Assembly (NCBI GenBank): GCA_038496445.1
Contig: JALMLS010000277.1
Coordinates: 124,001 to 188,000 of the forward strand
Reading direction: 5' to 3'
Source: Trichosphaerium sp. ATCC 40318
Taxonomy: Eukaryota > Discosea > Flabellinia > Trichosidae
DNA: 64,000 nucleotides
Below the pieces are notes generated by a model. It ran no database searches, was not told the DNA's origin, and saw nothing but the letters and a program-made list of their open reading frames with translations. Below are positions 12,227-24,656 of the stretch, in pieces. The translations under genes were made by a program, and so were the position numbers. The stretch's first letter is position 1. The number at the start of each line of letters is the position of its first letter.

Positions 12227-13393
12227 TTACAATATCATGCAATCTGATCCCTTCTTTCGCCCTTTTTTAGGATCCCTCGCTATAAGGAATAAGTAATTGC
12301 GATAACATTTTTTCGCCTCAACGAAAAAAAAAAAACCAGTGAAGTCGAAAAAACGTTTTTAACGTACTCTTCTCTATGGAATATACACATTCAAAAAATG
12401 CTTCTTCTACATTTGTACCATTCTTCGCTGATGCTTCCACATAAGTAGCCCTTATTGTAGTATTAGTGTTAAGCTCTTATTTGGCGCTTCACATCTCAGT
12501 CAAATTCTGTACAAAAACCTGCTCGCATTTGGTAATAAAATAGCATTTCGAGTCACGTGAAAAAAAAGTGATTTGAGACGCCTGTACTTTTTTTGAATGT
12601 TTTTGTTCAGCTTACCCTATTTTTCTTGCGAGGCGCTGTGCGTCTGATTTTGACACTTTTCTAGACTCTGTTAAATCACACTTGTTTCCAACTAACGAGC
12701 AGCAAAACTTGTCACAATCCTTGGACCTAAGTGTAGTGAGGAAAATGTGTACTTCCAAAGAACGCTATTTTTATTACCTTGTTATCCTTTCTATGTGCTT
12801 GTTTAGATCCTTAAACGTCTCTTTTTTAGTCAGATCAAACACTAATACAAACCCTTCGCCAATACGAAGATACTCGTGATCTTGCAAAGCGGAGTACCTT
12901 CAAAATAAAAAAAACTTCAGTTAGTTATTTTTCTCGCTGTTTTTGAATACATACTCATCTTGTCCTGCAGTGTCGACTGAAAGAAAAAATATTTAGCGGA
13001 TAATTACGAATAAATCATACAATGACTTAAATGAAAGCGTACCTATATCTAAAACAACAGTTTGGCCATTTATATCAACTTGCTTCCTAAAGGAAAAAAA
13101 AAAAAATTGGCACGTGTGATAAAAAAACAAAATCGCGTCATTGTTATCGCATACGTACCGAAAGGAGTCTTCAATTGTAGGGTCTAGTAAAGCAAGCGAT
13201 CCGTTAGTTTTTCATGCGATCACATTACTCTAAGCGTACCATAAGTGTCAACAAAGGTGCCTTGTATCAAATTGATTGTAATTGCGCTTTTACCAACTCC
13301 TTTTTGGTAAAATTAGAAAATTATATCATCAAACACATCCTCGTGTCGCTTACCCGCAGCGCCTACCATTACCAATTTATACGAGGTAGTCAT
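12227..13393 (-). CDS. Ras-family small GTPase with CMIL prenylation box
   Basis: Exons on the minus strand start MTTSYKLVMVGAAGVGKS and give switch I DPTIEDSFRKQV, DTAGQDEY, NKCD (GNKCDL) and SAK (EASAKNG). The tail is polybasic, KKGRKKGSDCMIL-stop at 12227-12229. CMIL is a CaaX box whose terminal Leu favours geranylgeranylation. It is most like Ras/Rap with an intact effector loop and Gln61. The P-loop reads G-A-A-G, so the position equivalent to H-Ras Gly12 is Ala, which in mammalian Ras impairs GAP-stimulated hydrolysis. The intron splitting the P-loop (GCGG|GTAAGC ... AAAAAG|GAGTTGG) does not change this residue. Last-exon splicing (AAGA|GTACG...TTATAG) is inferred. Confidence 0.92.
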
Positions 13394-13656
13394 TTATCCT
13401 TCACTACCCAGTGGTATCAACTACTGCATGCGATTTTTGAAACGTGTTAAGTAAGGAAATTCTGGAAGTTAAGAATTTGTTTTCGGAAATAACCAATCAG
13501 GCTTGCTTCCAATTAACTGGATGTAAAGTTTGAAATAGTTTCATAGCACCTATACCGATGGAGGTACGCCTTTAATTTAAGAACCGGCTACTTATAAGAG
13601 TAGGTAAACTAGAACACAAAGACCGAAACGCAGCGTAACGTTTTTTTTTTGTACAT

Positions 13657-15726
13657 TTATTTCGTAGCCATTGCTGTAATTTTTAAGCGTTTTACAAGCG
13701 CTTTTACAACTTTAAGGTGTGAGTTTGATCCAGGTATATTGTGCACATACTTGAAATGAAAACACATATCCTTAGCAATCATCACAAACCAATGAAAAAT
13801 ATCAACACCTAATGGTTTTAAGTAAAAGTAAAACACTCGTTTAGACATACCTTCATCTTCATAAACCAATGTGACGGCCTCATATCCGCTAACCTTTGTA
13901 AGGTTTTCCATAACAAGTAGAAGTCCATCATGTTCGTTTATTTTATTACGATAATACTGCAATAACTTCTTGCCATTACCACCATTCTTACAAAAGAATA
14001 GCATATACTCTGCATATTTAAACATAAGCAAGAAAAAAAGAAGAAGATGTAAAACCAAAAATAAAAATCACGTGATTTATCGTGCCTTCTACAGAATCAT
14101 CATCTTTGTGTAATGGAGAAGTGAGCTTATGTCTCTGATCTAGTGCATTGTGTTAGGCTAAAGGAAAAAGTCTAATTCGAACATACCACTCCATTGTAAG
14201 CCAGTTGGCTGCCATATCCACGACTGTGGTGTCTTTATTTTTATTTTATATGACCCAAACGTAATCTTCTTTGAAGCACTCCATGGCAGTTCCAACACAG
14301 GTGTAAGAGAAAGTGTATTCTTCACCCGCTCATAGATTTTGCGTGGGTTCTCTGTTACTCCTTTAGCACCTTCAGAGTATGAAATAATCAATTTCCGGCT
14401 ATTGCTCGAACGTCAACTTGACACCAATTTCAATGGATAAAATCTTACCTGCACTCAAATTCTACCACAAGTGCAATTTCAAGGATTGATACACTGACAA
14501 CAGGAGGAGGATTCGTCGCCGTTATGTCAACGTCTTTTTTTGCAGATACTTGATACAACAGCTGATGTTCGAGTTCAATTGCTTTGAAGTCTATCCAAGG
14601 AAGTGAGATTAGATCAAGGCGTGTCCCTGATGTAGATATACTTACCTCCTAACTCAATCTCTTTCAGGGATGATATTGCTTCATCTTGTGACAGCTCATC
14701 ATCAGAATCGATGGCATCAAGAACATCAACAGTAAATCCTTTGGCTTCAAGCAATGTTGTTTCATGACGCTTTCGTGTATGACGCAAGTCACGTATCATC
14801 ATTGCTAGCTCCATAGGCGTAGAATTATCCGTAACATACACCACAGCTAACCTGTCAGTACCCTCCAACAACCTAAAAACAACAAAGTTAACAACAAACA
14901 AAAAAAGAACAAAAAAATAAAATAAAAACTCACTTTCTTGGACTGTGAAGCTTGTTCTTCATTTTTGGACCCATAAATAATATCGCAGGATATCCAAGTT
15001 CTTCTCCTCTTACTACACTCCATGCTGCAGGATAACTACAGAAAATAAGCGAAAAATACAATAAAAACTCCTTCAATGGAGCGTACTTGAAAGCGTATCG
15101 CGAGTCAGGATCACGAAATTCCACATAAGCCTTATCTAATAATGTTATTAAAAAGGTTAAATGTTAAAAGAATCAATTGAGAGTCACCTAGAATGAAAGC
15201 TTGGAACTCAAGCAACGTTATGACACCATCTGAATCTCTATCCATATCTTTGTAGACGTCTTTGAACAGTTCTAACATATTCGTTTAGATTTTGTGTAAA
15301 ACGTCAAGTCAACACGATATGCATCTTTTACCATCTTTTGAATGTGTTTCTAGCGCTTTTTTGATGTTTAGCTTGTCTTCGTCTGAGAACTTCGCTATAG
15401 TGTCTAGAAAGTCGTGAAAAAGTAGTTTGGCTTCCTTTAAATCTAGCTGGCCATCCTGGAGTGTAACAGTTAGTCAATTACAAAATATCAAGTAAAAGCC
15501 ATCAAACTGTAACGTAAAATATCGCAACGCGTAGGGCATTACTGTATTGGCGTGTCACACAAATGTTGGCTTTTTATAGCTCAAATTCGTACATTATCGG
15601 CATCATAATGTCTAAACGTCTCATCCAGCACATACGAGTTTGTAGGCTTCATTACATTAGCTCACAACCAAACCTTAAACGTACATCTACGAAAACCTTC
15701 TTCAAACTAGCGTGCTTACCGCCCAT
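13657..15726 (-). CDS. N-myristoylated EF-hand protein with novel C-terminal region
   Basis: This multi-exon minus-strand gene begins MGGKHASLKK, a strong N-myristoylation signal. A canonical EF loop DADNDGQLDLKE is rebuilt exactly across an intron, and a second loop is DRDSDGVITLLE. Then follow LGYPAILFMGPKMKN, the acidic EF-like DSDDELSQDEA, a segment with SWIWQPTGLQWSG, and the C-terminal exons EYMLFFCKNGGNGKK and HWFVMIAKDMCFHFK, ending MATK at 13657. The N-terminal part predicts Ca2+-dependent membrane association (calcineurin-B/recoverin-like logic). I do not recognise the last about 300 residues. It lies between the Ras and kinase genes on the same strand. Confidence 0.72.
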
Positions 15727-15853
15727 GCTACCAAATAGCTACAGATGGCGCTTAAAACACTAAATGTCAAAACTGTTCCACAAGAGATTTTTTTTTTTTT
15801 GACTCCGACCAGTTATTCTCTGTACAATTCCTCTTTTATTACTTTACACACAT

Positions 15854-18756
15854 CTATAATAACATGTCATCATCATCTGACTCATATTTTCCTTCAATCT
15901 CCTCGAGTTCTGGAACATCAATGCCAGCAGGTTCAACCTAAAGAAAAAATGTTATTTCAACTTTTCAAAAAAGGCAGAACAAGAACTTACGAGAATCTCG
16001 CCTGCCCATCTATCTAAAAATTCAGATATGATAACTTCGAATTTAGGCCGCTTTTCTGGATTATCAGGAAAGCAACATAACTTCATGAGATACACATAGT
16101 CACGTATTCTCCGATAATCCTTAAAAAAGAAACATTAATAACAATAAAAACATGTGATCAAAAGTGAAAACGTACGCCACCATATTGCTTTATCAAGCGG
16201 TCATATTCAGCATCTGTCATCATGTCCCATGTAAATTTTTGTTTAGAGAGTAATTCATGCATAATAAGACCAAACATAAAGACATCTAAAACAACAAAAT
16301 TTGTAAGTAAAAAAAAAAAGGTGAGAAATCGATTTAACCAACCTGACTTTTTAGTGTATCCATGAGTCCTTCTAGCAACCTCTGGTGGTAACAAACGTGA
16401 AGACATACTACGATTTGCGCGATGGCCATGTTGAACTTGAGATATCCCAAAATCGGCTACTTTACATTCTCCAGTCTCACTAAGAGTTCTCAGCACAAGT
16501 ATACCTTTGCTTGTTTTTCGCACGTCACTAAAATATTCCCGCTATGCAAATCGCGATGTAGTATAATGGGTTTACGAGAATGAAGCCAAGCCATTCCTCT
16601 GGCAGTTGTTGTAAGGCATTTAAGTATAGATGGCCAAGGAAGAAGACCTTGCTTGCGAATAAATGCATCTAGACTACCTACACAAACCTTTTAATCTACT
16701 TCTGTAAAGCAAAAGACCAAAAAAAACACGCACCTCCTTCCTCATACTCTGTGACAATTAAATGCTTTCCTTCCGCTGTCTTACAGGCGCCCAAAAAACA
16801 CAAGATATTGGGGTGTCGGATATCGCTAGGCCAAGCATTAGAAGCAAGACAAGAAACAAAAAAGTTACGTACCTCATCAATCCAACTTCGTAGTTAAACA
16901 TCTCAAGCTGCTCTTCGCTATCGCCAAGATCCTTGATAGCTACTGGAGTTCCGTGCAAATATCCCTTTATAATACATAAGGAAAAGAGCAAGAGATAACT
17001 CATACATACCTTATAAACCTTTGCTTTCGCTGTACGTGGCTCTACTGAGCCTAAAATTTCTGTTTTGAACTCTACAAGGTCTGTAGGATCTATTATCCAT
17101 TTCCAAGACTTTGAACAAGGATCATAGTCTTCTAAGAGCTTACAAAGACGTGGCGAGGAACAAATGTCTAAGGCTATTTCACCATTATCATTCTTTAGAT
17201 GCAAGTCAGCTGATTTTTGAACAAGAATATCAGCAACTTTCTCACGATCTTTTCTTACAGCCTAACCGCAAATGTTAATCACCTCAAGGTCTGAATATAC
17301 TGCGAATAGTACCTTATGAAGAGCGCTTTCTCCATGTTTACAACGGCTATTAATACGAGCACCATAGTCCAGGAGAAGCTCTACAATAGTGACATGTCTA
17401 AACGCAATTTTAGCTAAAAGAAACAAAGATATTTCTGATTAACATACCCTTGTTCAGCTGCCAGCATCAAAGGTGTGAGTCCTTCCTCATTACTCAAGTT
17501 CACTTGAGCGCCACGCATTAACAACAGACGCACAGATTCCACGTCTTCATTCCATACAGCTACAAACTATAAGCTTTAAAAAAATTATTCTAGTTTTGTG
17601 TTGAACCTAAATATAATGCAGTGTTTCCATGCTTGTGAGTTTGTAAATCAATTTCACAATCTCCACTATCCAAGATTGAACTTAATAGCACACCAAATAC
17701 GGTAGGATTCAAAAAACACATGTGAATAGGAGCATTACCATCCCTACCTACAAAATGAATTAGAGCTTGTTTCGTTTTAGTAAAATGAATCATACCATAA
17801 GCGTTTATGTCAGCACCATACTTGATTAATAGCTCTGCTATCTCTGTGTGGTTTCCGCGAAAAGCCCATTGAAGTGCAGTCATGCTATCAGAGTCTATAG
17901 CTTCTAGAGATAAATCATGGTTCATATCCCTTAAAAAGCACCGCATGCTCTTATGATAAATTTAGTAAAACAACTTGAAAGTTCAGTGGCGCACCTCCAC
18001 ATCGCCGTGTTGTGCGGCTAGTATCATGGGTGTTTTTCCATTAACATCTGATTTTGATAAAGCCCAGCCTAGGTTATTACGCGTTACTTTGTTGGCGTTA
18101 AAGTGCGTAAAGTACTTCGTAAATATTTTTGCTCACTCTGCAAATCAGGCCACCTTGTTTTGCATTATTAGCCAACACGCATATTTATGAAGCACACGTG
18201 CTTGATGAACATCTCCTCATAAGAAACAGGAGATAAACTTAAATCCCAAGCAGGATCATCCAAAGGAGAATTGGGATAGATAGGACTAGAAGAGGAGTAA
18301 AAATGTAACTAAACTTTTTTTCATTTTTTTACGCTAAATTGTAAATTTTTACCTGAAATTTTCAATTGAGATGTCAAACTTTGACACCTTTCTTGACATT
18401 TTTATACCCTTTGGCGCTGAGTGACTTCTTTTTGAATTCTTTTCTAGAGGTTGAGGCGATTTCTTTCCTTTACGTAATTTTACATACTCTGTTTTAAGAG
18501 CATCTATCTCCTCCTTTGCGCTGTTCAAGTTCTCTTGTATTTTCCTTCTGAAAAACCGTTAGTTGTGCAATTTCGAATTTATTTCTTACGTATTTGACGC
18601 GTATATTTCATCATCAGACTCTCCTGAATGCGAGGAGTGATTATAAGAATAGCTTTCATAATTGCCTTTATTTTTCGGTTTGCGATCCTTTGCAGAGTAT
18701 TTTTGCTTCTTAGCTAGCTTATACTTTCCTCTGCCCTTTGAGTTTGGAATATCCAT
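15854..18756 (-). CDS. Ankyrin-repeat TKL-type protein kinase
   Basis: The N-terminus is basic (MDIPNSKGRGKYKLAKK) and followed by a coiled coil (RKIQENLNSAKEEIDALK). Several ankyrin repeats come next (NGKTPMILAAQHGDVE, GNHTEIAELLIKYGADIN, DVESVRLLLMRGAQVN, HVTIVELLLDYGARIN). The C-terminal kinase domain has VAIK, HRDLHSGNIL, VADFGIS, LLPPEV in place of APE, and RPKFEVIISEFLDRW. The intron between NIL and TGECKVADFG uses GTGACG...GTGAG. The region that should be the Gly-rich loop reads LGSVEPRTAKAKVYKG and lacks GxGxxG. HRD, DFG and the VAIK Lys are retained, so activity is possible. An acidic tail, YESDDDDMLL, ends at 15854. Architecture resembles amoebal and plant ankyrin-TKL kinases. Confidence 0.86.
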
Positions 18757-18912
18757 TAGCAGCCATGCACACTTTTTTTTCTTTCCCAGTGACGCCTTAT
18801 TGATGTGGGTTTGTGTCAAAGGAACTGAATATTTGATCAAAAGAGCGTGGTTTGTACAAAAAAAGTCAACGCAAGCTTTATTCTATTTGATTCTTTTGCA
18901 AAGCGACGGCAA

Positions 18913-21900
18913 AATGAGTGACAAAGGTGAATATACTTCTATAGTAATTATTGTTGATTTATACACGCAATTTGGTATTAATCTTTTAAACAGGCCGACG
19001 AAGCGATAGGTCTCGCTCAAGAGACCGTGATAAAGGTCGAGATAGAAGAAGTGGACGTTCAGACCGCGGAAGAGACAGAGACAGTAGAGACAAGAGGAGT
19101 CGCGACGTAGATAAGGGTAGAAGGGATAGAAGTAGAGATAGACGCGATAGGTGAACCAACATTGCGAATTAATTAAGTTGACATCCTGTAGGAAAGACAG
19201 GCGCGATGACAGAGATAGATCACGCGATAGACGCGACAGGGACAGAAGGGACAGAGATAGAGATCGTCGTGGCAGAGACAGACCAAGAGACAGAGACAGA
19301 AAGGAAAGAGACAGAGGTAGAGACAAGGATGATGGAAAAAAAAGAGAGCGCAGTTGTACGTGCTTTAACAAGTATTCCCTGTACTCACAAAGCTGTAGCA
19401 CACGATTATAATGATGAACCACCTTCAAAGAGATACAGAAAAGAGTCTATGGCTGTAAGCGCTATGCCAGAAGAGGAGCAAGAGCCAGAAATTAAAAAAG
19501 AAAAAAAAGCAGTTAAGCACCAACAATACTTTTTTTTTAATTCATTTACAGCCTTGCTCACCGTTTTTATTTTAGCCAATTGATTTACATCAATTACTCA
19601 ACTCCAGACAACATGAGGAACAAAATAATGCGAAACCAGTGTTCTTAACGAAGAAACAGAGAAGAGAAATAGCGTTAAAAAAGAGGCAAAAAGAGGTAGT
19701 TAACTTGACATTTAAACTGTTTTTTTTTGTTATGTAGGACCAGGACTAATCGATGCTTCTCCAGGTAGCTGAAATGAGAGCACTTCAAGCAAGACAAGAT
19801 GCTATTGTTCAACAAGCAAACAAGAGGTCGCGGAGTTGGTCATTCTCATATCAATTACATGCTAAATCCTTTTTTAGACAACCTGAAACTAGGACTCGTC
19901 GTTATCAACGTGATGAAAAAGCAAAAGAGCAGCGTGAGTATGAAAAAGAGCTTGAGATCATTAAAGTAAGCATATTAAGGAAAAGAAATTGAATCTAACC
20001 ATTGGTTTATAGAATCAATATCTCGGGTTGAAAAAACGTAAAAAGAAAGTTTTGCGTCCTTCAGAGAAATTCAGGTTCTTGTTTGAATGGGACTTGACAG
20101 AAGATACATCAAGGGACACCAACCCTTTGTACAATAACAAGTTTGTGGTACGTGGAAATACGAACAATTTAAAGGGAATTACAATCAAAAAAGAAAAATT
20201 AACTGTTCTGTGAACCACAAATTTTGACATGTTGACAGGCAAGACCACAATTTGGACGTGGTTTCATTGCAGGAATTGATAAAAGAGAACAAATCAAAAA
20301 GTATAAAGAAGTACTACAACAGCAAGAACGTAAAGCATCACGATTACATGACTCGAAGAGATCGTACGTGGCAACAAATAAGATGTCTTTAAGTTTTGAG
20401 ACTAATCCCCAACTTAGTGATGAAATTGAAAAACAACAAAAATCCTATGCTAAAGCACTTGCTAAGCTCGAAAAAGAGAATAAAATCGATACTCACTGGT
20501 CTACTAAACCACTGGATAAGATGACATCAAGAGATTGGCGTATTTTCAAAGAAGATTTCAATATCTCATCAAAAGGTGGAAGTATTCCAAAACCAATCAG
20601 ATTCTGGAAAGAAGGTAGTCTTCCAGATTATATCCTTGCAGGTGACGCTCCCACAAAAAGTTGGGCTTTTTTTTTTCTCAATCTAAGTATCTCTATTAGC
20701 TGTTGACGCTGCTGGTTATAAGAATCCTACACCTATTCAAAGACAAGCAATACCAATTGCTTTACAAGGTAGAGATATTATTGGTGTTGCAGAAACTGGT
20801 TCTGGTAAAACAGCTGCTTTTGTTATTCCTATGATTATGTACATCAAAGAAAAATGTCCAAAGATGACTACAGAAAATATGGGTGATGGACCTTTCGCGC
20901 TTATCCTAGCGCCTACAAGAGGTACAAAACGAAAGACATTTTCGACTTTTTTTACTTACAACTTGTGTTCTAGAACTCGCCCTACAGATCGAGGTTGAGG
21001 CTCAAAAATTTGCAACACACTCCGGTTTGAGATGTGTTTCTGTTGTAGGAGGTGTACCTATTGAACAGCAAGCTATGGCTCTTCGTGGTGGTGCTGAGGT
21101 TGTTGTTGCTACACCTGGTAGGCTAAACGATTGTATTGAAAGCCGTTATCTTGTTTTGAATCAGTGCAACTACGTAGTACTTGATGAGGTATGTTTAAAT
21201 TCGTATCTTGCATACAAACTAACTTGTACAGGCGGATAGAATGATAGATATGGGTTTTGAACCTCAAGTATTGGCTATTCTTGACTCTATGCCAAAGGAC
21301 GCATTAAAGAGTGAAGTCGAAGAACTAGCCGCTAAGCAAGAAGCAGATCATCGTAACATGTACAGGTAAGAATCCTTAAAATATCAACATGCTTCTGAAT
21401 TAATTGATTACAATAGAACAACGATTATGTACTCCGCTACTATGCCACCTGTTGTGGAACGCTTGGCTATTACTTTCCTACGTAGACCAGCTACTGTGTA
21501 CATTGGTGAAGTAGGTAAAGCTGTGGACAGGATTAGACAAGTTGTCGTACTTTGCAAGAGTGACCACGAGAAGAAGTACGTGCTTGATAAATACAAACAA
21601 AAAATCATTTATTATACTCATAGGACCAAACTACAAAACCTTGTTACACATGGTCCTCCACCACCTATTATCGTTTTCGTCAACCAAAAGAAGGGTTGTG
21701 ATCATGTATCTAAGTACTTGAACACCCTAGGAGTAAGTTTATACACATTTTTGTTTGACTTGTTTCGAGGAGTGTCGAGATTTAAAACCGTTTAATTGTG
21801 CTTTTTTGTTAACGGTTTTTTTTTTTAATTAGTTTCGCTCAACCGTATTGCATGGAGGACGTTCTCAAGACCAACGTGAATACTCATTGGATGAATTCCG

Positions 21901-22305
21901 TTCTGGCAATGTTGATGTATTAGTTGCTACAGATGTAGCTGCACGTGGTTTAGATGTAAAGGGTGTAACGCATGTTATTAATTACGATATGCCTAAGAAT
22001 ATCCAGGTACAAAAAAAAATGGCATTTGTTGTTTTACCAAATGTGCTTTATTGTAAAATTGGCGCTAACTGTTTTTGCTTCAGGAATACACTCACAGAAT
22101 TGGACGTACTGGCCGTGCAGGGCTTGAAGGATTGGCAACAAGTTTCCTCACAAATGACGATAGTGAGCTGTTCTACGAAATCAAAGAGATGCTCCAGAAG
22201 ACTGGTAACCAAGTTCCGTATGATTTACGTTCTCATCCAGCTGCAAATGTAAAACCAGGGCAACCGCTGCCTAGAAAGCGCGATACTGTAATTTATACGC
22301 ACTGA
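18913..22305 (+). CDS. PRP28: DEAD-box spliceosomal RNA helicase Prp28/DDX23
   Basis: An RS/RD-rich N-terminal domain (18913 to about 19350) precedes the Prp28 signature [15 protein letters not shown] and [15 protein letters not shown]. The helicase core follows, with [32 protein letters not shown] (rebuilt across the 21188 intron), [15 protein letters not shown] and [10 protein letters not shown], ending VIYTH at 22303-22305. Prp28 drives the U1-to-U6 exchange at the 5' splice site. That is notable here because donors in this genome often read GTACGT. The start ATG lies 156 bp from the divergent kinase gene, implying a shared promoter region. Confidence 0.96.
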
Positions 22306-22377
22306 GTAAACAATGTAGCAAGCGGTTGCAGCACTCCGCTAGTTATACCCTTGTTTTTTACCCGCAAACCTCGTGAA

Positions 22378-23704
22378 ATGGTCGGAATGTCACCAATAAA
22401 ATTATTGTGCGGTTTTTTTACAAAAGAAGAATTGTTGACTGGCAATCAATGGCGACGAGTTGAGATCCACAAGGTCTCTCGTTCTGTAATTCGCAATTTG
22501 CGCATCATGCTTTCAACACAGCATTCTGTAGACGTGCCAATGGAGGAAAATAGCACAGCACAATTGTTTAACTCTGATTCGTATTGGAACCTCAGTAAAG
22601 ATACATCTTTCTTTAATTTATGCATTGCTTCTCGCAACGGAAGCGAAGAAGAGGAATTTCAAGAGGAGCCTTTTCAAACCGCCCGCAGTAAAACTGAGGA
22701 TAGTTTGCTCAACGAATTAGAGCAAAACATTTATGCTCTACAAGATGCTGATGTAAAAACCGCCGCGACAATCCTGCAAACCCTACAACAAAATGTCGGA
22801 GCTTTAAAACGTCTTAGAAACAAGAATTCGTCATTAACTTCAGGTGCGTAACAGAAACTTACAAGTAAAAACTAATAACTACAAGGGCCTGTAGCAGTTG
22901 ACTCAAAGTCAGGTGCTTCACGTAGAGAGTTCAGGGAGAAAGTCGGTAGAGAGGTACTCAAAATACAATTTTTTTATTTTTTCGAAACTTTTTCAGAAAA
23001 ATCTCGTTTGTACACTCCCAACCCAAAATTAACGTTTGATACTTCTCTAATCTTGTTTCCATAGGTTTATAAGGACATTCTAGCGGGGTCAATGTGCTAT
23101 CAGGAGATTATACAAAAATACAAAGCCCTCTACCCTGAACACAGTCACCGCTTCACAGAAAACTTCTGTTCCAAGCTTCGTTGTGGTCGCATCATGAACC
23201 GTATAACTGGTGTAACGAAGCGTACCGATAAATCCCACAGCGGCGTGGCTGGAGGCCAACCGGTACGCTAATATCTCCGTCGTGTATTACTAAAGCTGTT
23301 TTTCTGCAACAGGGCACAACCTTACAAGTCCCAAAAATGAGACGCGTGACTAAGAAGTCACCACTCAAGGCCTGGTCGAAGATGACTCCAGAGCTATTTG
23401 GTCGCATAATAGATTACGAACAAGTACACGGCCAAAGCGATAAAGGCGATTCCAAGCGCCTCCAGCCTTTTTCAAAACAAATTTCTCTTCAAGAAACCGA
23501 AACTCCATTTTTTTTTTTTGAGAATCGTTTTCGTTTTTTAACGCCAAAGTCTTATCGTTTTATACAATCCATAACGCTCTGTTACTCATCCTATCCTTCT
23601 AGACTCACCCAAATGTAAAACAAACAGATATAGAACGAGTGTTCAATGTAAATAGGACAACTTATTACCGCTGGAAGAGGCGCAGCTCTGGCAAGGCGAC
23701 CTGA
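22378..23704 (+). CDS. Predicted helix-turn-helix DNA-binding protein
   Basis: ATG at 22378 (MVGMSPIKLLCGFFTKEE) opens a long exon ending in a coiled coil (DSLLNELEQNIYALQDAD). Short exons then give VAVDSKSGASRREFREKV, YQEIIQKYKALYPEHSH and a basic CGRIMNRITGVTKR. The exon ending IIDYEQ (donor at 23422) joins to THPNVKQTDIERVFNV and NRTTYYRWKRR. The last stretch looks like a homeodomain-like/Hin-type helix-turn-helix, with TTYYRWKRR as recognition helix, and stop TGA is at 23702-23704. Not splicing at 23422 gives an implausible Phe-rich tail. It could be a transcription factor or a domesticated transposase DNA-binding domain; no DDE motif is visible. Confidence 0.6.
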
Positions 23705-24656
23705 CAGATAAAGTGTATGGGATAACTCAACCCTAAATCTCACCCCATCACTCCAACACTCTTGTGGCACTAGTAATGCCGAGTTGTTGACAGAACTTGT
23801 AAACACCGTTAGCACTTGATATGCGGTTTCGTTTTACATCCTTCTGAAAACTCCTCTCTTAGCGGATACTCCGGACACAAAACCCTCTTTCCTTTCCTCT
23901 TATGAGGAAGATATAGGATAGGATGGGTTGTTTGGTATTTGTATTGTTGCTGGAGCAAACTATTTGTGTCCTCCCAACCACCTAAATGGTAAGGTAGTAC
24001 CTTGGTTCAAAAAAGGCAGTTAGTAAGTGCAGCCTGAAAATGCCAACAGCGTCTGTTGCTCGCGAGCTTGTCCCGGATTGACATCTTATTATTATTATTT
24101 GTGTTGTCCTTCAATTTGGAAGCGTTTTGACAACTTTGTTTTTAGGCAAGCCTAAATCCAAAAAAAAAAAAAAATCGTGACACGTAGACGTTGTGTGCTG
24201 GATTACTCAAAGTAAGCTGACAGCTTAGTCAGAGAGGCATATTAGAGGCCATCACTGTGTGCTATGGCTTGGTGTCATTGCACATTCTCGCCGTTTTGTT
24301 TTTTTGCAAGCGAGCAGTTTGGATTTTATTGGCACACAGTGCCTTTTTATTTTGTTTCAGGGACAAGGGTCAAAAGCCCTAGCACATGCACAGCATGCGA
24401 AGCGTTAAGGATACCAACAATTATTTATTGCACGTTAGTAAAGAGTACCCCTAGACGCAAAATAAATTTTACTTATTGCAGCTCTGCGTGTTCTTTTGAG
24501 GGGTTCTGGTGAGGGCAACTGTTTTTTTTTGTAACGCTGGTACTTTACAAATGCACGTAGTGATTGCGATTTGGTCACATTGCAACGGTAGAAGCTACAG
24601 TTGGAGCTGCAAATTCAAAAAAAGTCTCAAACTGTTTTTATTTTCCTGACAACATC
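23705..24656. other. Intergenic, nothing recognised
   Basis: AT-rich sequence with a poly-A tract near 24161. The forward 82-codon frame at 24264-24512 is Cys/Phe-rich without motifs. This presumably includes the promoter of the downstream deaminase gene. Confidence 0.4.

Noticed and set aside
18883-19428. 181-codon minus-strand frame rich in Leu/Ser/Arg
   Set aside because: It is the antisense shadow of the RS/RD-rich domain of Prp28.
22306-22377. Extension of the helix-turn-helix gene upstream to 22351
   Set aside because: That frame begins at TTG, not ATG; the first ATG is at 22378.
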